64,000 nucleotides of DNA from Harmothoe impar (GCA_947462335.1 OX381705.1:4082703-4146702), one strand, 5' to 3'; shown: positions 46,001-57,066, counted from the first letter of the stretch. The notes: a model not told the origin generated them from the letters alone. Program-made: numbers and translations.

Positions 46001-49000
46001 AGGTCTCCATACTTCACATATTAGTCAATGTAGCAAACATATTTACATATATTTTTGTGATTTACAGTAACATAGATGAGTCGGATCCAACACCAGCAGT
46101 ACCAGCAGCAGTAGCAGCAGAAGCCATGACACCATCATCCTCACCAGCGGCAGCAGCAATAACAGCAGCAACAGCAGCAGCAGCAAAAGCAGCAGCAGTA
46201 ACAGCAGCACCAGCACCAGCACCAGCACAAGCAGCACCAGCAGCAGTAACAGCACCAGCACCAGCACCAGCACACAAGTGGGAAAATGAGTTGGTTCTCT
46301 CAGAGGATCAGGTGAGTACGGGCCACAGCTGACCATTACCATTCCGTCTTTGGAAATACATAGTTTGGATAGACTATATTATTATGTAAAGGATTAAACA
46401 GCTACAGGCTTAACTTCAATGTAGGCTATGCACCCTAACAGACTAAATCCCCTAAGGAGAATGTACCTCACAGTTTAAACAACCTTTGGTAGACAATCCT
46501 TACCTTCATCTGGCTTGGTTTTTCCTCATTTTCATTTATATTAAAAAAATACTTAACCATCAACTCGACTACCACAATTATTTTAGTCTCTCAGTGATGA
46601 GAGTGATGAGTTGGTGATGCAGGAACGACTCCACAACAACACAGAGGCCCCTGAGAGCTGCCAGGCTGAAGTAGCAGGTTGGTCTCCAAACCGCACCAAG
46701 TAAGTATTTAAACTGAGAACTGGACTCTTTTATATACCTGTATTTAACCAGCCTCATCTTAACCATAATTAACAGGGCATCACTCAACTTTCTTGTTTTT
46801 GATTTATTATTTCCTGCAAAGATTCTCTGAGAATATAGTAAATATTTTCAAGAATAACTTTTATTTCTATTATCCAACAATATATATCCTTGAGTGTACA
46901 AAGCAGGAGGTTTCCATTTCAAGGAGATTTTTAATGAGAAGATAAATACCCTATTTAGAATGAAAAAAACTTAGAAAAGAACAGTATTAATGAATCTATT
47001 TCAATGAAATAGATTCATTCATCATCTCATGAGCTAGGCTTTTGAACTCTCTCATCCATAAGCTGGTGGTAAAGCATTCCATGATTGCTCACATCTAACC
47101 TGCAGACTTTTTCTGTATAAAGTGGCATGTACAATATTGTAAAATAACTATGATCCAACACAGACTGTGCTCACAGTGTGGTCACCACATCAACTGAGTC
47201 ATATGTAAGGTTTTGTGACGCTGGCTACATCCCCAGACCTGTCATCAGTGGCAATTTTGCTTATCAATGTACCAATATTTTACACAGAATGGTTTGAATG
47301 GCAGTAAATGTACCAACTCTATTACAGGCCCAATGACAAAGGCAGCCCCTTTAAATGATGATCAGTTTGTGAATGATATGCAATATTTCTTCCAGACAAC
47401 AAACCCCAGCCTTGTCCACAGCTACCTTGGCAACACCCCTGGCAGCCAGCCAGGACTCAGCCTCACCACTAGTCAGTAACCTGGCCTTAGCCTCACTATC
47501 CTGGGAAACCACCGACGCCACAGCATCACCACTAGTCAGTAACCTGGCCTTAACCTCACTATCCTGGGAAACCACCGACGCCACAGCCTCACCACTAGTC
47601 AGTAACCTGGCCTTAGCCTCACTATCCTGGGAAACCACCGAGGCCACAGCATCACCACTAGTCAGTAACCTGGCCTTTACCACCCCGCCAGTGACCAATG
47701 AGGCCTCAGCCACAGTGCAAGCCTCAGCTGCAACAACTGCCTCCACCCGGGCCTCAGCCACAACAACTGAATCCACCCAGGCCTCAGCTGCAACGACTGC
47801 TTCCACCCAGGCCTCAGCTGCAACAACTGCTTCCACCCGGGCCTCAGCTGCAACAACTGCTTCCACCCGGGCCTCAGCTGCAACAACTGCTTCCACCCGG
47901 GCCTCAGCTGCAACAACTGCTTCCACCCGGGCCTCAGCTGCAACAACTGCTTCCACCCGGGCCTTAGCTGCAACGACTGCCTCGACCCTGGCCTCAGCTG
48001 CAACAACTGCTTCCACCCAGGCCTTAGCTGCAACAACTGCCTCCACCCAGGCCTCAGCTGCAACAACTGCTTCCACCCGGGCCTCAGCTGCAACAACTGC
48101 TTCCACACGGGCCTTAGCTGCAACAACTGCCTCCACCCAGGCCTCAGCTGCAACAACTGCCTCCACCCAGGCCTCAGCTGCAACAACTGCCTCCACCCAG
48201 GCCTCAGCTGCAACAACTGCTTCCACCCAGGCCTCAGCTGCAACAACTGCCTCCACCTGGGCCTCAGCTGCAACAACTGCTTCCACCCAGACCTCAGCTG
48301 CAACAACTGCTTCCACCCGGGCCTCAGCTGCAACAACTGCTTCCACCCAGGCCTTAGCTGCAACGACTGCCTCCACCCAGGCCTCAGCTGCAACAACTGC
48401 TTCCACCCAGGCCTCAGCTGCAGCAACTGCTTCCATCCAGGCCTCAGCTGCAACCACTGCTTCCACCCAGGCCTCAGCTGCAACCACTGCTTCCACCCAG
48501 GCCTCAGCTGCAACAACTGCTTCCACCCAGACCTCAGCTGCAACGACAACCTCCACCCTGGCCTCAGCTGCAACGACTGCTTCCACCCAGGCCTCAGCTG
48601 CAACGACTGCCTCCACCCAGGCCTCAGCTGCAACGACTGCCTCCACCCAGGCCTCAGCAACAGCATGGGTCCCTACACAGGCCTCAAACAAGGCATCCAC
48701 CAGGGCACCAACACCCTTCCAGGTTCGTAAAACATGTAGTTAAACACTGATGGAAAACAGTATTCATTAATCTACAAAATATCATTTAATCAATTTTGTA
48801 TAACACACAATCTTTTTATCTAGAGGTACCAATGATTCCAGAAAATTGATATATCTATATGTACATAAGTCTGCAGTAAAATACAGTATTTGACTCATTA
48901 TTTTCAGATATGCCCTTCCTTTGATTGCCTGCACACATCGAAACAAGATGTCCAACGATGTATTGACAAGCAAAACAACCTTAAAGCGTGTGGCATATGG

Positions 49001-51958
49001 TTCGAACCATCTAGAAGGTAAAACTCTATAAACATGGCAGGATTGCACAGTTGTCAACTAAGGCTTCTACTAACTACAAGGTTTTCCAGGTTAACTGCTT
49101 TACTGTATATGGATCAGACAAAATAATTAATATTTGCATATATTCACCCTTTTGATATGCACAGTGCACTCTGACATTTGTCATGATGATGCATGACTCC
49201 TGGCAACAAGCAACCTGTTGGTGTTGAAACTCTCCTGATTGGCCGGCAAAATTCCCTGATGCAGCATCAGTGAGTTAGCTCACTGGGATACAACCGCCAC
49301 CCACCATGCTGCTTAGGGTGATTCATAGATGGCAGGTCAATGGCCACGTATTGGTGATGTAATGGTTAACATCCCTGTTTAAACATCCCACCAGAAATTC
49401 AAAACACAGTTCTGCATTCAAGCATCATCCTGACCCTACAGGGTTGAGACACTCCCGAAGGGTGGGCACGATGCATCAATGCAGCACTGGCGAGTTACTC
49501 ACCGGTGCATTGGTGCATCATGTCGACAAATCTCATCTTTTGGCAACATTCAACCTTAAAGAGTCAACTTACTCGGTGCCTATCTATCCCAGTTTTAGTT
49601 ATCCCGCTCCATTAATTTAATTCTCTGAATCCTTAAAGATGGGTTAGGAGCTAATTTGGGGTCGATTTTTATTTTTCAAGAATTTGAAAAAAATGTATTT
49701 ACGTTCATACTGCCCATGTAAATATGTGTGTAGCTTTTAAAATCACTATAATGAATACAAATGCATTAAATTTAAAGGGAATCAGGTCAGGAGACCACTC
49801 CTGACCTGACCTTTTCTGACCTTGTTTCTCTATATTCAATGCATTTATGAGTTTAGGACTGATTTCATAAGCTACACACATATTTGTATGGACATGACAA
49901 ACACTAATACGTCTTTTAACAAAAAAATAAAGGACTCCAAATTAGCTCCTAACCCATCTTTAACTAAAAATGATTACTTCTTGCAGAGCACACATGATGA
50001 GAGTATGTCATGCCCTCAGCCCACCCAGAATGTTGATGGCATGTTCGCCCGGAACAAACACAAGTTCCCAGTCTGCATCCTTGTAAGTAGAACAGGCTCA
50101 TGTATTCAGGAGAATCTAATTATTTGACTATAAAGGTTCACTCTAAAGCAAAGATTTGCTAACAATGCATTTCAATGATCTACAAACCTTGAATAGTCAC
50201 CATTATATTATAGGATGGTGGATATTTTATTATACATTGCATTCAGAGACGGGTCAATACAATTATGTCCTAGTATCTATTGATTACAAAAGAACAATTT
50301 GAATAATGAGGACTTAGCATGGACTTAGAATGTAATTTCTCGTATTTAACTATTTAATCACTCACAGGACTCCAGTTGTGCACACTACCGGGCGTTCATC
50401 TTTGAAAAGGAAGTAAGCGTATAGAAATGTTGATGTTATAATATGGGAATAAATCATCATCAGTATCATGTTAAATACCAGTTTTAACACAATAAACTTG
50501 TCATTCCTACAACATAATTCTCTTTATTAATAATTCATGTTATTTGCCTTATTTTGAGCGTTATGATAGATGCTATTCAAATTCTGCCTTACTCTGATTA
50601 TTTGAAAACTTCATGTTAGAGTTACCAGTGTATACTGCACCTTTGCTCTGCATATTGTGACACCAATTCTTGATGTTTTTGCAGATTGTCAAACAACCTC
50701 TGCTCACCCAAGGCCAGGACGAGGTCCCAGCCAGAGTCTCTGTGAGCTCCATATTCAGACTCAATTGATTTGTCCTACTATACAATTTCCCAAAGAACTT
50801 CAACAATATTACTGATGTATTTCATAATCCATAGGCATCATGCATTTCTTAATATACAATACATAATCAAATCAATCCTCTGATGACTGATGGAAACTGA
50901 TTAAACATTGAAAACAGGAGGTAGCCTCCAGGCATAGTCTTTTAAAAGTGCTTGATTATCAAAGCCTCAGTTTAATTAATTTGCCTGATTGTATATATAT
51001 TCTAATCAGGAAATTCATGGCATGTCCCAAATGATGCATCATCAATTAGGGGACTTCATGAAGCTTCCCTTATAGATAGAACTACCATGTTTTTAAAACT
51101 TCCATTATTTAGAAAACGTCGGCGTGAGACGGAGACACCTGATGGACCACCGGATGATAGGGTAGGCTCATTGACAACAGCGACAGATACAGACCCCCAG
51201 GTAGATCAACTAACAGTGGATGAGGTGAGTATTGAATATCATTCTGGAAGCTTGTGCACTAAGTCTTCGTGACTGCAACCCTTCAGCTGCCAAACCATGT
51301 AAGATATCTGGCAGTACCCAGTGGGCACAAAATTCTGCTCAATGTTGAATCAACGTTGAAGCAACATTGAATCAATGTTGACAACGATTTATCAATGTTG
51401 ATACAATGTTCTGTGCCCACTGGGTATGAGGGTTTTCAGAAATATAGTACAGTACTAAACCACAATTCTTACACAAAGGAAGTATGTTGTTGTAAACTTT
51501 AATCTTGAGTCTTTATGTACTGTAAAGACCTGGGCTTCATGCCTGTTTTACCTTATTTTAAATAAATACTTTACTGTCACAACCCCTTTACTGCCTGAAC
51601 ATCGCATAAACACTGAACAACACACCTTTCTTATTTACAGCTGGTATACTCTGCAAAACACAGTCAAGGTGTTCTCACCTGCAAGAGATGGACGGAGGCA
51701 AACAACATGTATAAGGAGAAGAAATCAAAGAGGGTGAAGAGGAAAAAAGGCAGTAAGAGGAGTGGAAGCAGTAGAAGTGGAGGGAGATTCACTGCATCGT
51801 CAGAGTCTTTTCTGTCCTGGCTGATTAGAGTATTTCCGGAACTGGGTGTCGGCTGTAGTTGTGGTTATGATTTCATCACCCCAAATGCAGTTGATTGCCA
51901 TTTGCGGGATAAAAGGAGAGGTTGTACCTTGTATAGAGTCACAAAGCGAGACAACTAA
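42689..51958 (+). CDS. Multi-exon gene: His-Me nuclease-like domain, SET domain, repeat region, basic tail
   Basis: Proposed exons: 42689-43060, 43448-43528, 43964-44032, 44454-44483, 45336-~45853, 46068-46311, 46587-46699, 47396-48722, 48908-49017, 49987-50082, 50368-50412, 50685-50741, 51113-51224 and 51641-51958 (stop). Phases are 0 for the first four introns, 0 after 46311, 2 after 46699, 0 after 48722, then 2, 2, 2, 2 and 0; each matches the next exon. Choosing these phases turns stop-containing frames into one continuous frame. The exception is the SET exon donor: phase 2 is needed, and no good GT donor gives it (see findings). The product would be about 1160 residues. An upstream non-coding exon is possible, since TTTATGTAG just before GTAGTCATG looks like an acceptor. 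Basic segments suggest a nuclear protein. I know no standard name for this architecture. Confidence 0.7.
43183..43278. mobile_element. Partial MITE with TACCCAGTGGGCACA end
   Basis: Starts TACCCAGTGGGCACAACATT and carries the CAACATTGA/TTGATGTTG motifs typical of this family, but its right terminus is decayed. It lies in intron 1. A complete copy is at 51315-51426. Confidence 0.6.
44911..45153. mobile_element. Palindromic MITE copy in intron 4
   Basis: Full-length copy ending CTGTCCTTAAAGGGTTAA, with the second hairpin shortened. It shows that the family inserts into transcribed regions. Confidence 0.8.
45336..45853 (+). CDS. Exon 5: KMT5A-like SET domain
   Basis: Acceptor TTGACAG|GCAGTG, phase 0. 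The frame shows SET motifs in order: KGRCVFARRPFAVGDFVLEY (cofactor-binding strand region), PMAVDGT, GRLVNHCKGANLRP (the NHS motif as NHC) and LPGQELCWDYG with the catalytic-type Tyr. The layout and short post-SET tail resemble KMT5A/SETD8, which monomethylates histone H4 Lys20. Substrate specificity cannot be read from sequence. The Ser-to-Cys change in NHS is unusual but spares Asn and His, which contact S-adenosylmethionine. The exon end is uncertain: unspliced, the frame stops at 45906-45908. A strong donor at 45720 would remove the NH-to-DYG half and is unlikely. Confidence 0.85.
46068..46311 (+). CDS. Exon 6: alanine-rich segment from CAG/CAC repeats
   Basis: Acceptor ATTTACAG, donor CAG|GTGAGTACG. 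Eighty-one codons, mainly Ala, Pro and Thr, from imprecise GCA/CCA triplet repeats, with acidic ends (NIDESD and LSEDQ). It probably acts as a flexible linker. Triplet-repeat length may vary between individuals. Confidence 0.65.
46587..46699 (+). CDS. Exon 7: acidic linker
   Basis: Acceptor ATTTTAG, donor ACCAA|GTAAGT, phase 2. Thirty-seven complete codons, beginning SLSDESDELVMQERL. The frame joins exactly to exon 8 (AA+A gives Lys). Confidence 0.65.
47396..48722 (+). CDS. Exon 8: Ser/Thr/Ala-rich repeat exon
   Basis: 442 codons between acceptor TTCTTCCAG and donor TTCCAG|GTTCGT. After about 24 residues come 3.6 repeats of 21 residues (LVSNLALASLSWETTDATAS type) and then about 31 repeats of ten residues (ATTASTQASA type). 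No stop codon and no length change disturbs the 30-bp array. The composition resembles mucin-like or low-complexity linkers; no signal peptide or membrane segment supports an extracellular role. The minus strand is also open here because the period is a multiple of three. Confidence 0.65.
47469..47690 (+). repeat. 63-bp coding minisatellite, ~3.6 copies
   Basis: Copies start at 47469, 47532, 47595 and 47658 with CTAGTCAGTAACCTGGCC. Only a few substitutions separate them. Confidence 0.9.
47718..48657 (+). repeat. 30-bp coding VNTR, ~31 copies
   Basis: The unit GCAACAACTGCTTCCACCCA plus GGCCTCAGCT repeats with strict 30-bp spacing. Variation is mainly CAG/CGG, TCA/TTA and TGC/GAA codon exchanges, changing Gln/Arg and Ser/Leu at fixed positions. 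Confidence 0.95.
48908..49017 (+). CDS. Exon 9: Cys-containing segment
   Basis: Acceptor ATTTTCAG, donor AGAAG|GTAAAA, phase 2. It encodes ICPSFDCLHTSKQDVQRC then, ten residues later, a Cys, followed by GIWFEPSR. The Cys and His spacing (C-x4-C-x-H, later two Cys) could bind zinc, but no named finger fits. Confidence 0.65.
49412..49566. mobile_element. Partial palindromic MITE in intron 9
   Basis: The second half of the element, from GCATTCAAGCATCATCC to CCTTAAAGAGTCAAC. More decayed remnants reach back to about 49146. Confidence 0.65.
49987..51224 (+). CDS. Exons 10-13: Ser/Pro-rich, basic linker
   Basis: Exons 49987-50082, 50368-50412, 50685-50741 and 51113-51224 are joined by phase-2 introns. 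Read this way they give a smooth Ser/Pro-rich stretch with basic clusters (SSLKRK, SPKARTRSQ, LKRRRETETPDG), good candidates for nuclear localisation signals. Reading them in the other frames gives stops, for example in the exon at 51113. The last of the four ends QLTVDE in phase 0. Confidence 0.6.
51315..51426. mobile_element. Complete MITE with TACCCAGTGGGCACA ends
   Basis: A 112-bp palindromic element: TACCCAGTGGGCACA at the left, TGTGCCCACTGGGTA at the right, with repeated CAATGTTGAATC motifs between. It lies in intron 13. Confidence 0.85.
51641..51958 (+). CDS. Exon 14: Lys/Arg/Ser-rich, Cys-containing C-terminus
   Basis: Acceptor TTATTTACAG in phase 0, stop TAA. It encodes 105 residues: a short region LVYSAKHSQGVLTCKRW, a long basic tract (KEKKSKRVKRKKGSKR), then LSWLIRVFPELGVGCSCGYD and a CHLRDKRRGC motif. 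The Cys/His pattern C-x-C...C-H...C could be a small zinc-binding unit. I recognise no named domain. Confidence 0.7.
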   Translation: MVYSAKHSQGVLTCKRWTEANNMYKEKKSKRVKRKKGSKRSGSSRSGGRFTASSESFLSWLIRVFPELGVGCSCGYDFITPNAVDCHLRDKRRGCTLYRVTKRDN

Positions 51959-53449
51959 AGGATATATTCAACACAAGTAGTTGGAATGCAAATGATTGTG
52001 GTGTGTTACAAACAAAATACCAGCTTTCCCTTTTTCAAAATGTTTGCTAGATATGAGTTTCTATTGAAAACAAGGACAATATCTAAGATTCTCTCATATT
52101 GTTAAATATTGCTCAGTCTTGGGGTATTTTCATTAAAAGTGATTTGGCCACTGTAATAGCAGTGAGTAAACTCTCTAAGTAATAGGTTACGCCAATATAT
52201 ATAAAAGTACAAATATGAACTTAATGATTGTTATATATATTACCACATTGTGAATTGTTGCCTTATGCTTCATCGAAGTATGTTATATATATATAGGCAA
52301 ATATCTGTCGGGAGTAACGTGTAGGCTTTTTCACAAAAATGTTGTGTCTTCTCAAGGGTCAAAATATTTTCAGTCCTCCTCTCTAAAGGGGTCTTTTTTG
52401 TCCCAGCTAATCAACTAACTTCCATCCATGTTGTTAAAGGATAACTGATCCCTTTGTGTCCTGATTGACTAACATTGTTCAAATTCCACTAATGTAAAGA
52501 GGCTGTAACATTATATTTACCTCAGGGTTATTTAATGGTGTATGAAACACAGCCTTCCTTGGTTAAATTAATGGGGCTGCCATTTTCATCAGGAATTAAA
52601 AAATGAGACTCATTTGTTAGAGGTATATATACCGAAAATTCTGTAAAAGGACAAGTGATATTTGTAAATGGGAGACTATATATATATGGATGCAAGAAAA
52701 AATGTTTTGTCATTTGAGATTGTATTGCTTAACCTGGTTCTCAAGTGCAAGGCTCACTAAGGTTGAATATAAGTTTGACCGGAAGAGCATATCTGTGCCT
52801 CATGCGGTATTCCACTCAGAGTGATAAAATATCAAAGCTTTTCACACTTTCAATGACTGTGAAGCATCTCCTTTGCACTCATGCTCACTGTCATTCTTGC
52901 ATTGAGTAAATACATGTTTTCATGTCAGATCCACTTTTTCTACTTTAGATCACAGTGTTTATATCATCAAAACATCATTTTATAAACTATCCATGAAATT
53001 GTAGTGCAAGATATAGGCTTGTTAAGCATAGTGGTTTGTTGTATTTGATGTATCATGTGAACCTGTCAATGAAGGGACTATGGTAGGAGCTTTTACTTCA
53101 TGAATACTTGATTAGATATTATATGGGTGTGATGAGGGTATGACAGTCTTAGTCCATATAGTAACCACTATGGACAGGTGTTATATTGTGTACCTTGTAT
53201 ACCTTCCGCAACTATTTGTCTATTGAGTTTCTAATATTGGGTTATTACCTAATAGTTATCCTTTTGCTGTAATGAGGCTGACAGTATTTCTAGTTGATAC
53301 ATATTTAACAGGATTTCAATGAGTGTATCTAAATAAGGATATTGGGCAGAAGAGAGAGCCAGGAAAGGTGATCAATGATAATAAAGAAAGATTAAACTCA
53401 AAGACATATGTGTTTTGCTTTACTCCTTGATTTATAACTTCTCATATGT
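51959..53449. other. 3' flank of the nuclease-SET gene
   Basis: AT-rich DNA with no exon-like segment. It probably contains the 3' UTR; I could not single out the polyadenylation signal. GATAATAAAG at about 53377 is one possibility but far downstream. Confidence 0.4.
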
Positions 53450-54567
53450 TTTTCAAAGATTCTGTGAATTCTCAGTGTTCTGTGAGTTACAACTTGGCAG
53501 TAATGAGTGCTATCCACTTGCCTTTTAGCATAGCACTATAGAGGATATAGAGACAAAACCTAGTGGTTCTTATGCCAGATAAACATTATAGTGACTGACT
53601 TATTCCATGCAATCAAGGTGATAATTCCACTTTGACAATTCACAGAATGTTTCAATATTTCTGTGAGTTCTCAGTCTTCTGCCAGTTATATAGCTCTGCA
53701 ATGAGTAAGGCTATCCACTTGCCTTTTAGGGTCCTACTACAGAGCATCTAGAGACACAAACTAGGGGCGTTGATGCCAGATCATGGATATTGAGGTATTC
53801 AAACAATTTGAAATTTGATGTTTCATTTCGAAGAGTCGCACAATTTTTTAATAAATCATCGAGTTCTCAGTGTTCTGTGAGTTACAGCTTAGCAACAAGT
53901 AACGCTATCCACTTGCCCTTTTGGATCCTACAAGGGAGGACCCAGAGACACAAACTAGTGGTTGGGATATCAGATGAACACCATAATGACAGACTTAGAA
54001 AAAGAGTCGGACATGAGATATATTCATTCTGACTATTCATATTTTTTCAGTAAGTTCTCAGTGTTCTGCTAGTTACAGCTCGGCAACGAGTAATGCTATC
54101 CACTTGCCCTTTAGGATCCTACTACAGAAGATCTAGAATAAAAAAACTAGTGGTTCAGATGATAGATAAAAACCATAGGCACTGAATACTATGAAATACT
54201 TGGGCAGGTGATAATTTCAATCTGATAAGTCAAAAATCTTTCAAATAATTCATCAAGTTCTCAGTGTTCTGCGAGTTACAGCTGTGCAATGAGGAATGCT
54301 AGACACTTGCCTTTTAGGATCCCTCTAGAGAGGATGTTGAGACACAAACTTGTGGCTCTTATGCAACATAGCTATCCTAGTGACTGAGTTATTCAAAATA
54401 TCTGGGCATATGACATTTTCATTTAGATTAGTGGCACAACCTTTATTAATTCTATAAGTTCTCATTTTTCTGTAAGTTACAGCTCAGCAACGGGTAAAGC
54501 TATTCATTTGCCCTTTAGGATCTCACTACAGAGGATCCAGATACACAACCTTGTGGTTCTAAGTACT

Positions 54568-54671
54568 GGATATACTCCTGGGGGTTGAGAGGCAATATCA
54601 TTGATATAAGCAAAGGCCGAAGGCTGAGGCTTATATCAATGATATTGACTTGAGGCACCAGGAGTATATCC
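54568..54671. mobile_element. Hairpin element inside the satellite
   Basis: GGATATACTCCTGG at the left is mirrored by CCAGGAGTATATCC at the right. An inner perfect stem pairs CAATATCATTGATATAAGC with GCTTATATCAATGATATTG around a 17-base loop. Probably a small foldback or MITE. Confidence 0.8.
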
Positions 54672-54855
54672 GACATACAGCCCGCTTTCATAGATCGATT
54701 ATGTAAAAAATAGCCTGATTACAGCTCTTTTTCCACACATGTGGCCTAGGAGGATATCCTGTATAACCCTCCTAGGAGGTTATATGATCATCAAACATAT
54801 CCTCTGTGTGTTATCATAGAAATACAATGATCAGAGCACATGCTTGAAGAGTGTA

Positions 54856-55180
54856 GCCTCATTCTGATACAGCATAGCCATATATAAACTAACCATGAAC
54901 CAACACTCACAGGTGGTCTCTGAGGTCACAATCCTCGAGTACATGGCACTTCTGGTTTAGACTTCCAGACCCTGGGCACGAATCCCATGTGGAGCAGAAA
55001 TTTTGATATGCCTGATACACATTTTTTATTTCTTTGACTATTCAGATATTTCAAGAAAAAAAGAAAAAAAAGAGTGTAGCCTCATTCTGATACAGCATAG
55101 CCATATATAAACTAACCATGAACCAACACTCGCAGCTGGCCTCTGGGGTCAAACTCCTTGAGTATATGGAACTTCTGGTT
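54856..55180 (+). repeat. Two direct copies of a ~105-bp repeat
   Basis: GAGTGTAGCCTCATTCTGAT and the following bases through GGAACTTCTGGTT recur at about 54856-54960 and 55073-55180. Each copy ends near a CAGACCCTGGG(C/T)(A/T)C motif that resembles a decayed tRNA B box, so a SINE origin is possible. Confidence 0.65.
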
Positions 55181-55304
55181 ATACTTTCAGACCCTGGGTT
55201 CAGACACAGTTCAGACACAGTCCCTCACCAACATAGGCCCTAGTTTACAAGCTCAAATACAGGTGGCTGTCTGGTCCTGCTGCTAGCATACAGAGTAGTT
55301 CTTG

Positions 55305-55376
55305 TTGGGATTGGGACCAATTGGGTTCGAACCCCTCAACCTTTTTTCAATAACGTTACTCATTGAGCTAAAAAGG
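55305..55376 (-). other. tRNA-like (SINE-type) sequence
   Basis: On the minus strand, TAGCTCAATGAGTAACG fits an A box and GGGGTTCGAACCC contains a perfect B box (GGTTCGAACC). The outer stem does not pair, so this is a SINE head or tRNA pseudogene. Confidence 0.5.
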
Positions 55377-56603
55377 CAGAAGCACTACATATACTATTTG
55401 CTGTTTAGAATCATTGCATGAGTCCCGGTGGAGCAGTGGGTTAGCTGTTGGGCTCAATGTTCTGAGGTTGTGGGTACGGATCCTGCTAGAAACCAGGGCT
55501 CTCAAAGAGAAAAAGAGCTCTTAAATATAACCACCTCCTAGGGGTGTATTGCCAGATAAACATCATAGTGACTGATTTATTCCATGCAATCGAGGTGATA
55601 TTTTCACAATGATGATTCACAGAATGTTTTTACCAGTTCTCTGCAAGTTACAGCTCTGCAACGAATACTGATATTTACTTGCCTTTTAAAATCCTACCAC
55701 AGAAGATCTAGAGACACAAACTAGTGGTTCATATGACAGATACATATCATAGGCACTGAGTTATACAAAATAATGGGGCAGGTATTAATTTCAATCCGAC
55801 AAGTCAAAAATCTATCAAATAGTTCATTGAGTTCTCAGTGTTCTGTGAGTTACAGCTCAGCAATGGGTAATACTATTCACTTATCTTTAAGGATCCTACT
55901 AGAGAGGATGTTGAGACATAAACTAGTGGTTCTAATGCCAGATGAACATCATAGTGACTTATCTATTCCATGCAATCAAGGTGATATTTTTACATTGACG
56001 ATTCACAGAATATTTTGCCAGTTCTCAGTATTCAGCAAGTTACAGCTCAGCAACGAGTACTGATATTTACTTGCCTTTTGAAATCCTACCACAGAAGATC
56101 TAGAGACACAAACTAGTGGTTCATATGACAGATACATATCATAGGCACTGAGTTATACAAAATAATGGGGCAGGTATTAATTTCGATCCGACAAGTCAAA
56201 AATCTATAAAATAATTCATTGAGTTCTCAGTGTTCTGTGAGTTACAGCTCAGCAATGGGTAATACTATCCACTTATCTTTAAGGATCCTACTAGAGAGGA
56301 TATTGAGACATATACTAGTGGTTCTAATGCCAGATGAACATCATAGTGATTTACCTTTTCCTAGCAATCAAGGTGATATTTTCACATTGACGACTCACCG
56401 AATGTTTCTGCAAGTTCTCAGTGTTCTGCAAGTTACAGCTTGGCAACGAGTAATGCTATCCTCTTGCATTTTGGGATGCTACTACAGAGGATTTAAAATA
56501 ACAAACTTGTGGTTCAGATGATAGATACATATCATAGGCACTGAGTTATACAAAATAATGGGGCAGTTATTAATTTCAATCCGACAAGTCAAAAATCTTT
56601 CAA

Positions 56604-56818
56604 ATACTGTTAACGTAGATATTTTTGCGCTGCACATATTTTTGCGATTTTCGCGACTTTTAAATATCCGCAAAAATATGTACAGAGCGAATATTTATAC
56701 AGTATTGAATCAAATAGCCATATCTCTGAAATCCTAGAATTTTAGTACCAGTGAAAATGTCCCTTTTAGCAAATATGTGAAAATTTATACACACAAACAT
56801 ATTTACATTTACAGTAAT
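56604..56818. mobile_element. MITE with TACTGTTAACGTA-type ends
   Basis: The left end AATACTGTTAACGTAGATAT is mirrored by ATATTTACATTTACAGTAAT at the right, with TTTTTGCG motifs inside. About 215 bp, non-coding. Confidence 0.6.
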
Positions 56819-57066
56819 TGATCAAGTTCTCAGTGATCTGCAGTTACAGCTCCGCAAAGAGTAATGCTATGCACACACACATACACACGTTAACACTGTG
56901 AACAGCTCATAGCTTAGTACAACAGCTTTGAGTTAAGCCGCTTACACATCTTACACTGGAGGGCTCCAGATGGGGGCAGGGGCAGTAAAGATAAACATGG
57001 GTCTACACTGAGGGATTCTGCCCACATCATGTTAAAGGGTCACTCTCACCACTTACACTACACCTG

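Larger units (their letters stand above)
53450..56603 (+). repeat. Degenerate ~195-bp satellite, about ten copies
   Basis: The core AGTTCTCAGTGTTCTG, then GAGTTACAGCTC, CACTTGCCTTTTAGGATCCT, CTAGTGGTTC and CAGATAAACATCATAG recur near 53470, 53660, 53865, 54055, 54255, 54455, 55635, 55830, 56025, 56225 and 56420. Copies differ by tens of percent, so the array is old. A ~1-kb block of other repeats (54561-55540) interrupts it. Confidence 0.85.

Noticed and set aside
47351..48700. 449-codon minus-strand open frame (Val/Ala/Glu/Trp repeats)
   Set aside because: It is the mirror of the 30-bp VNTR. The plus frame is supported by matching splice phases on both sides; the minus frame is not.
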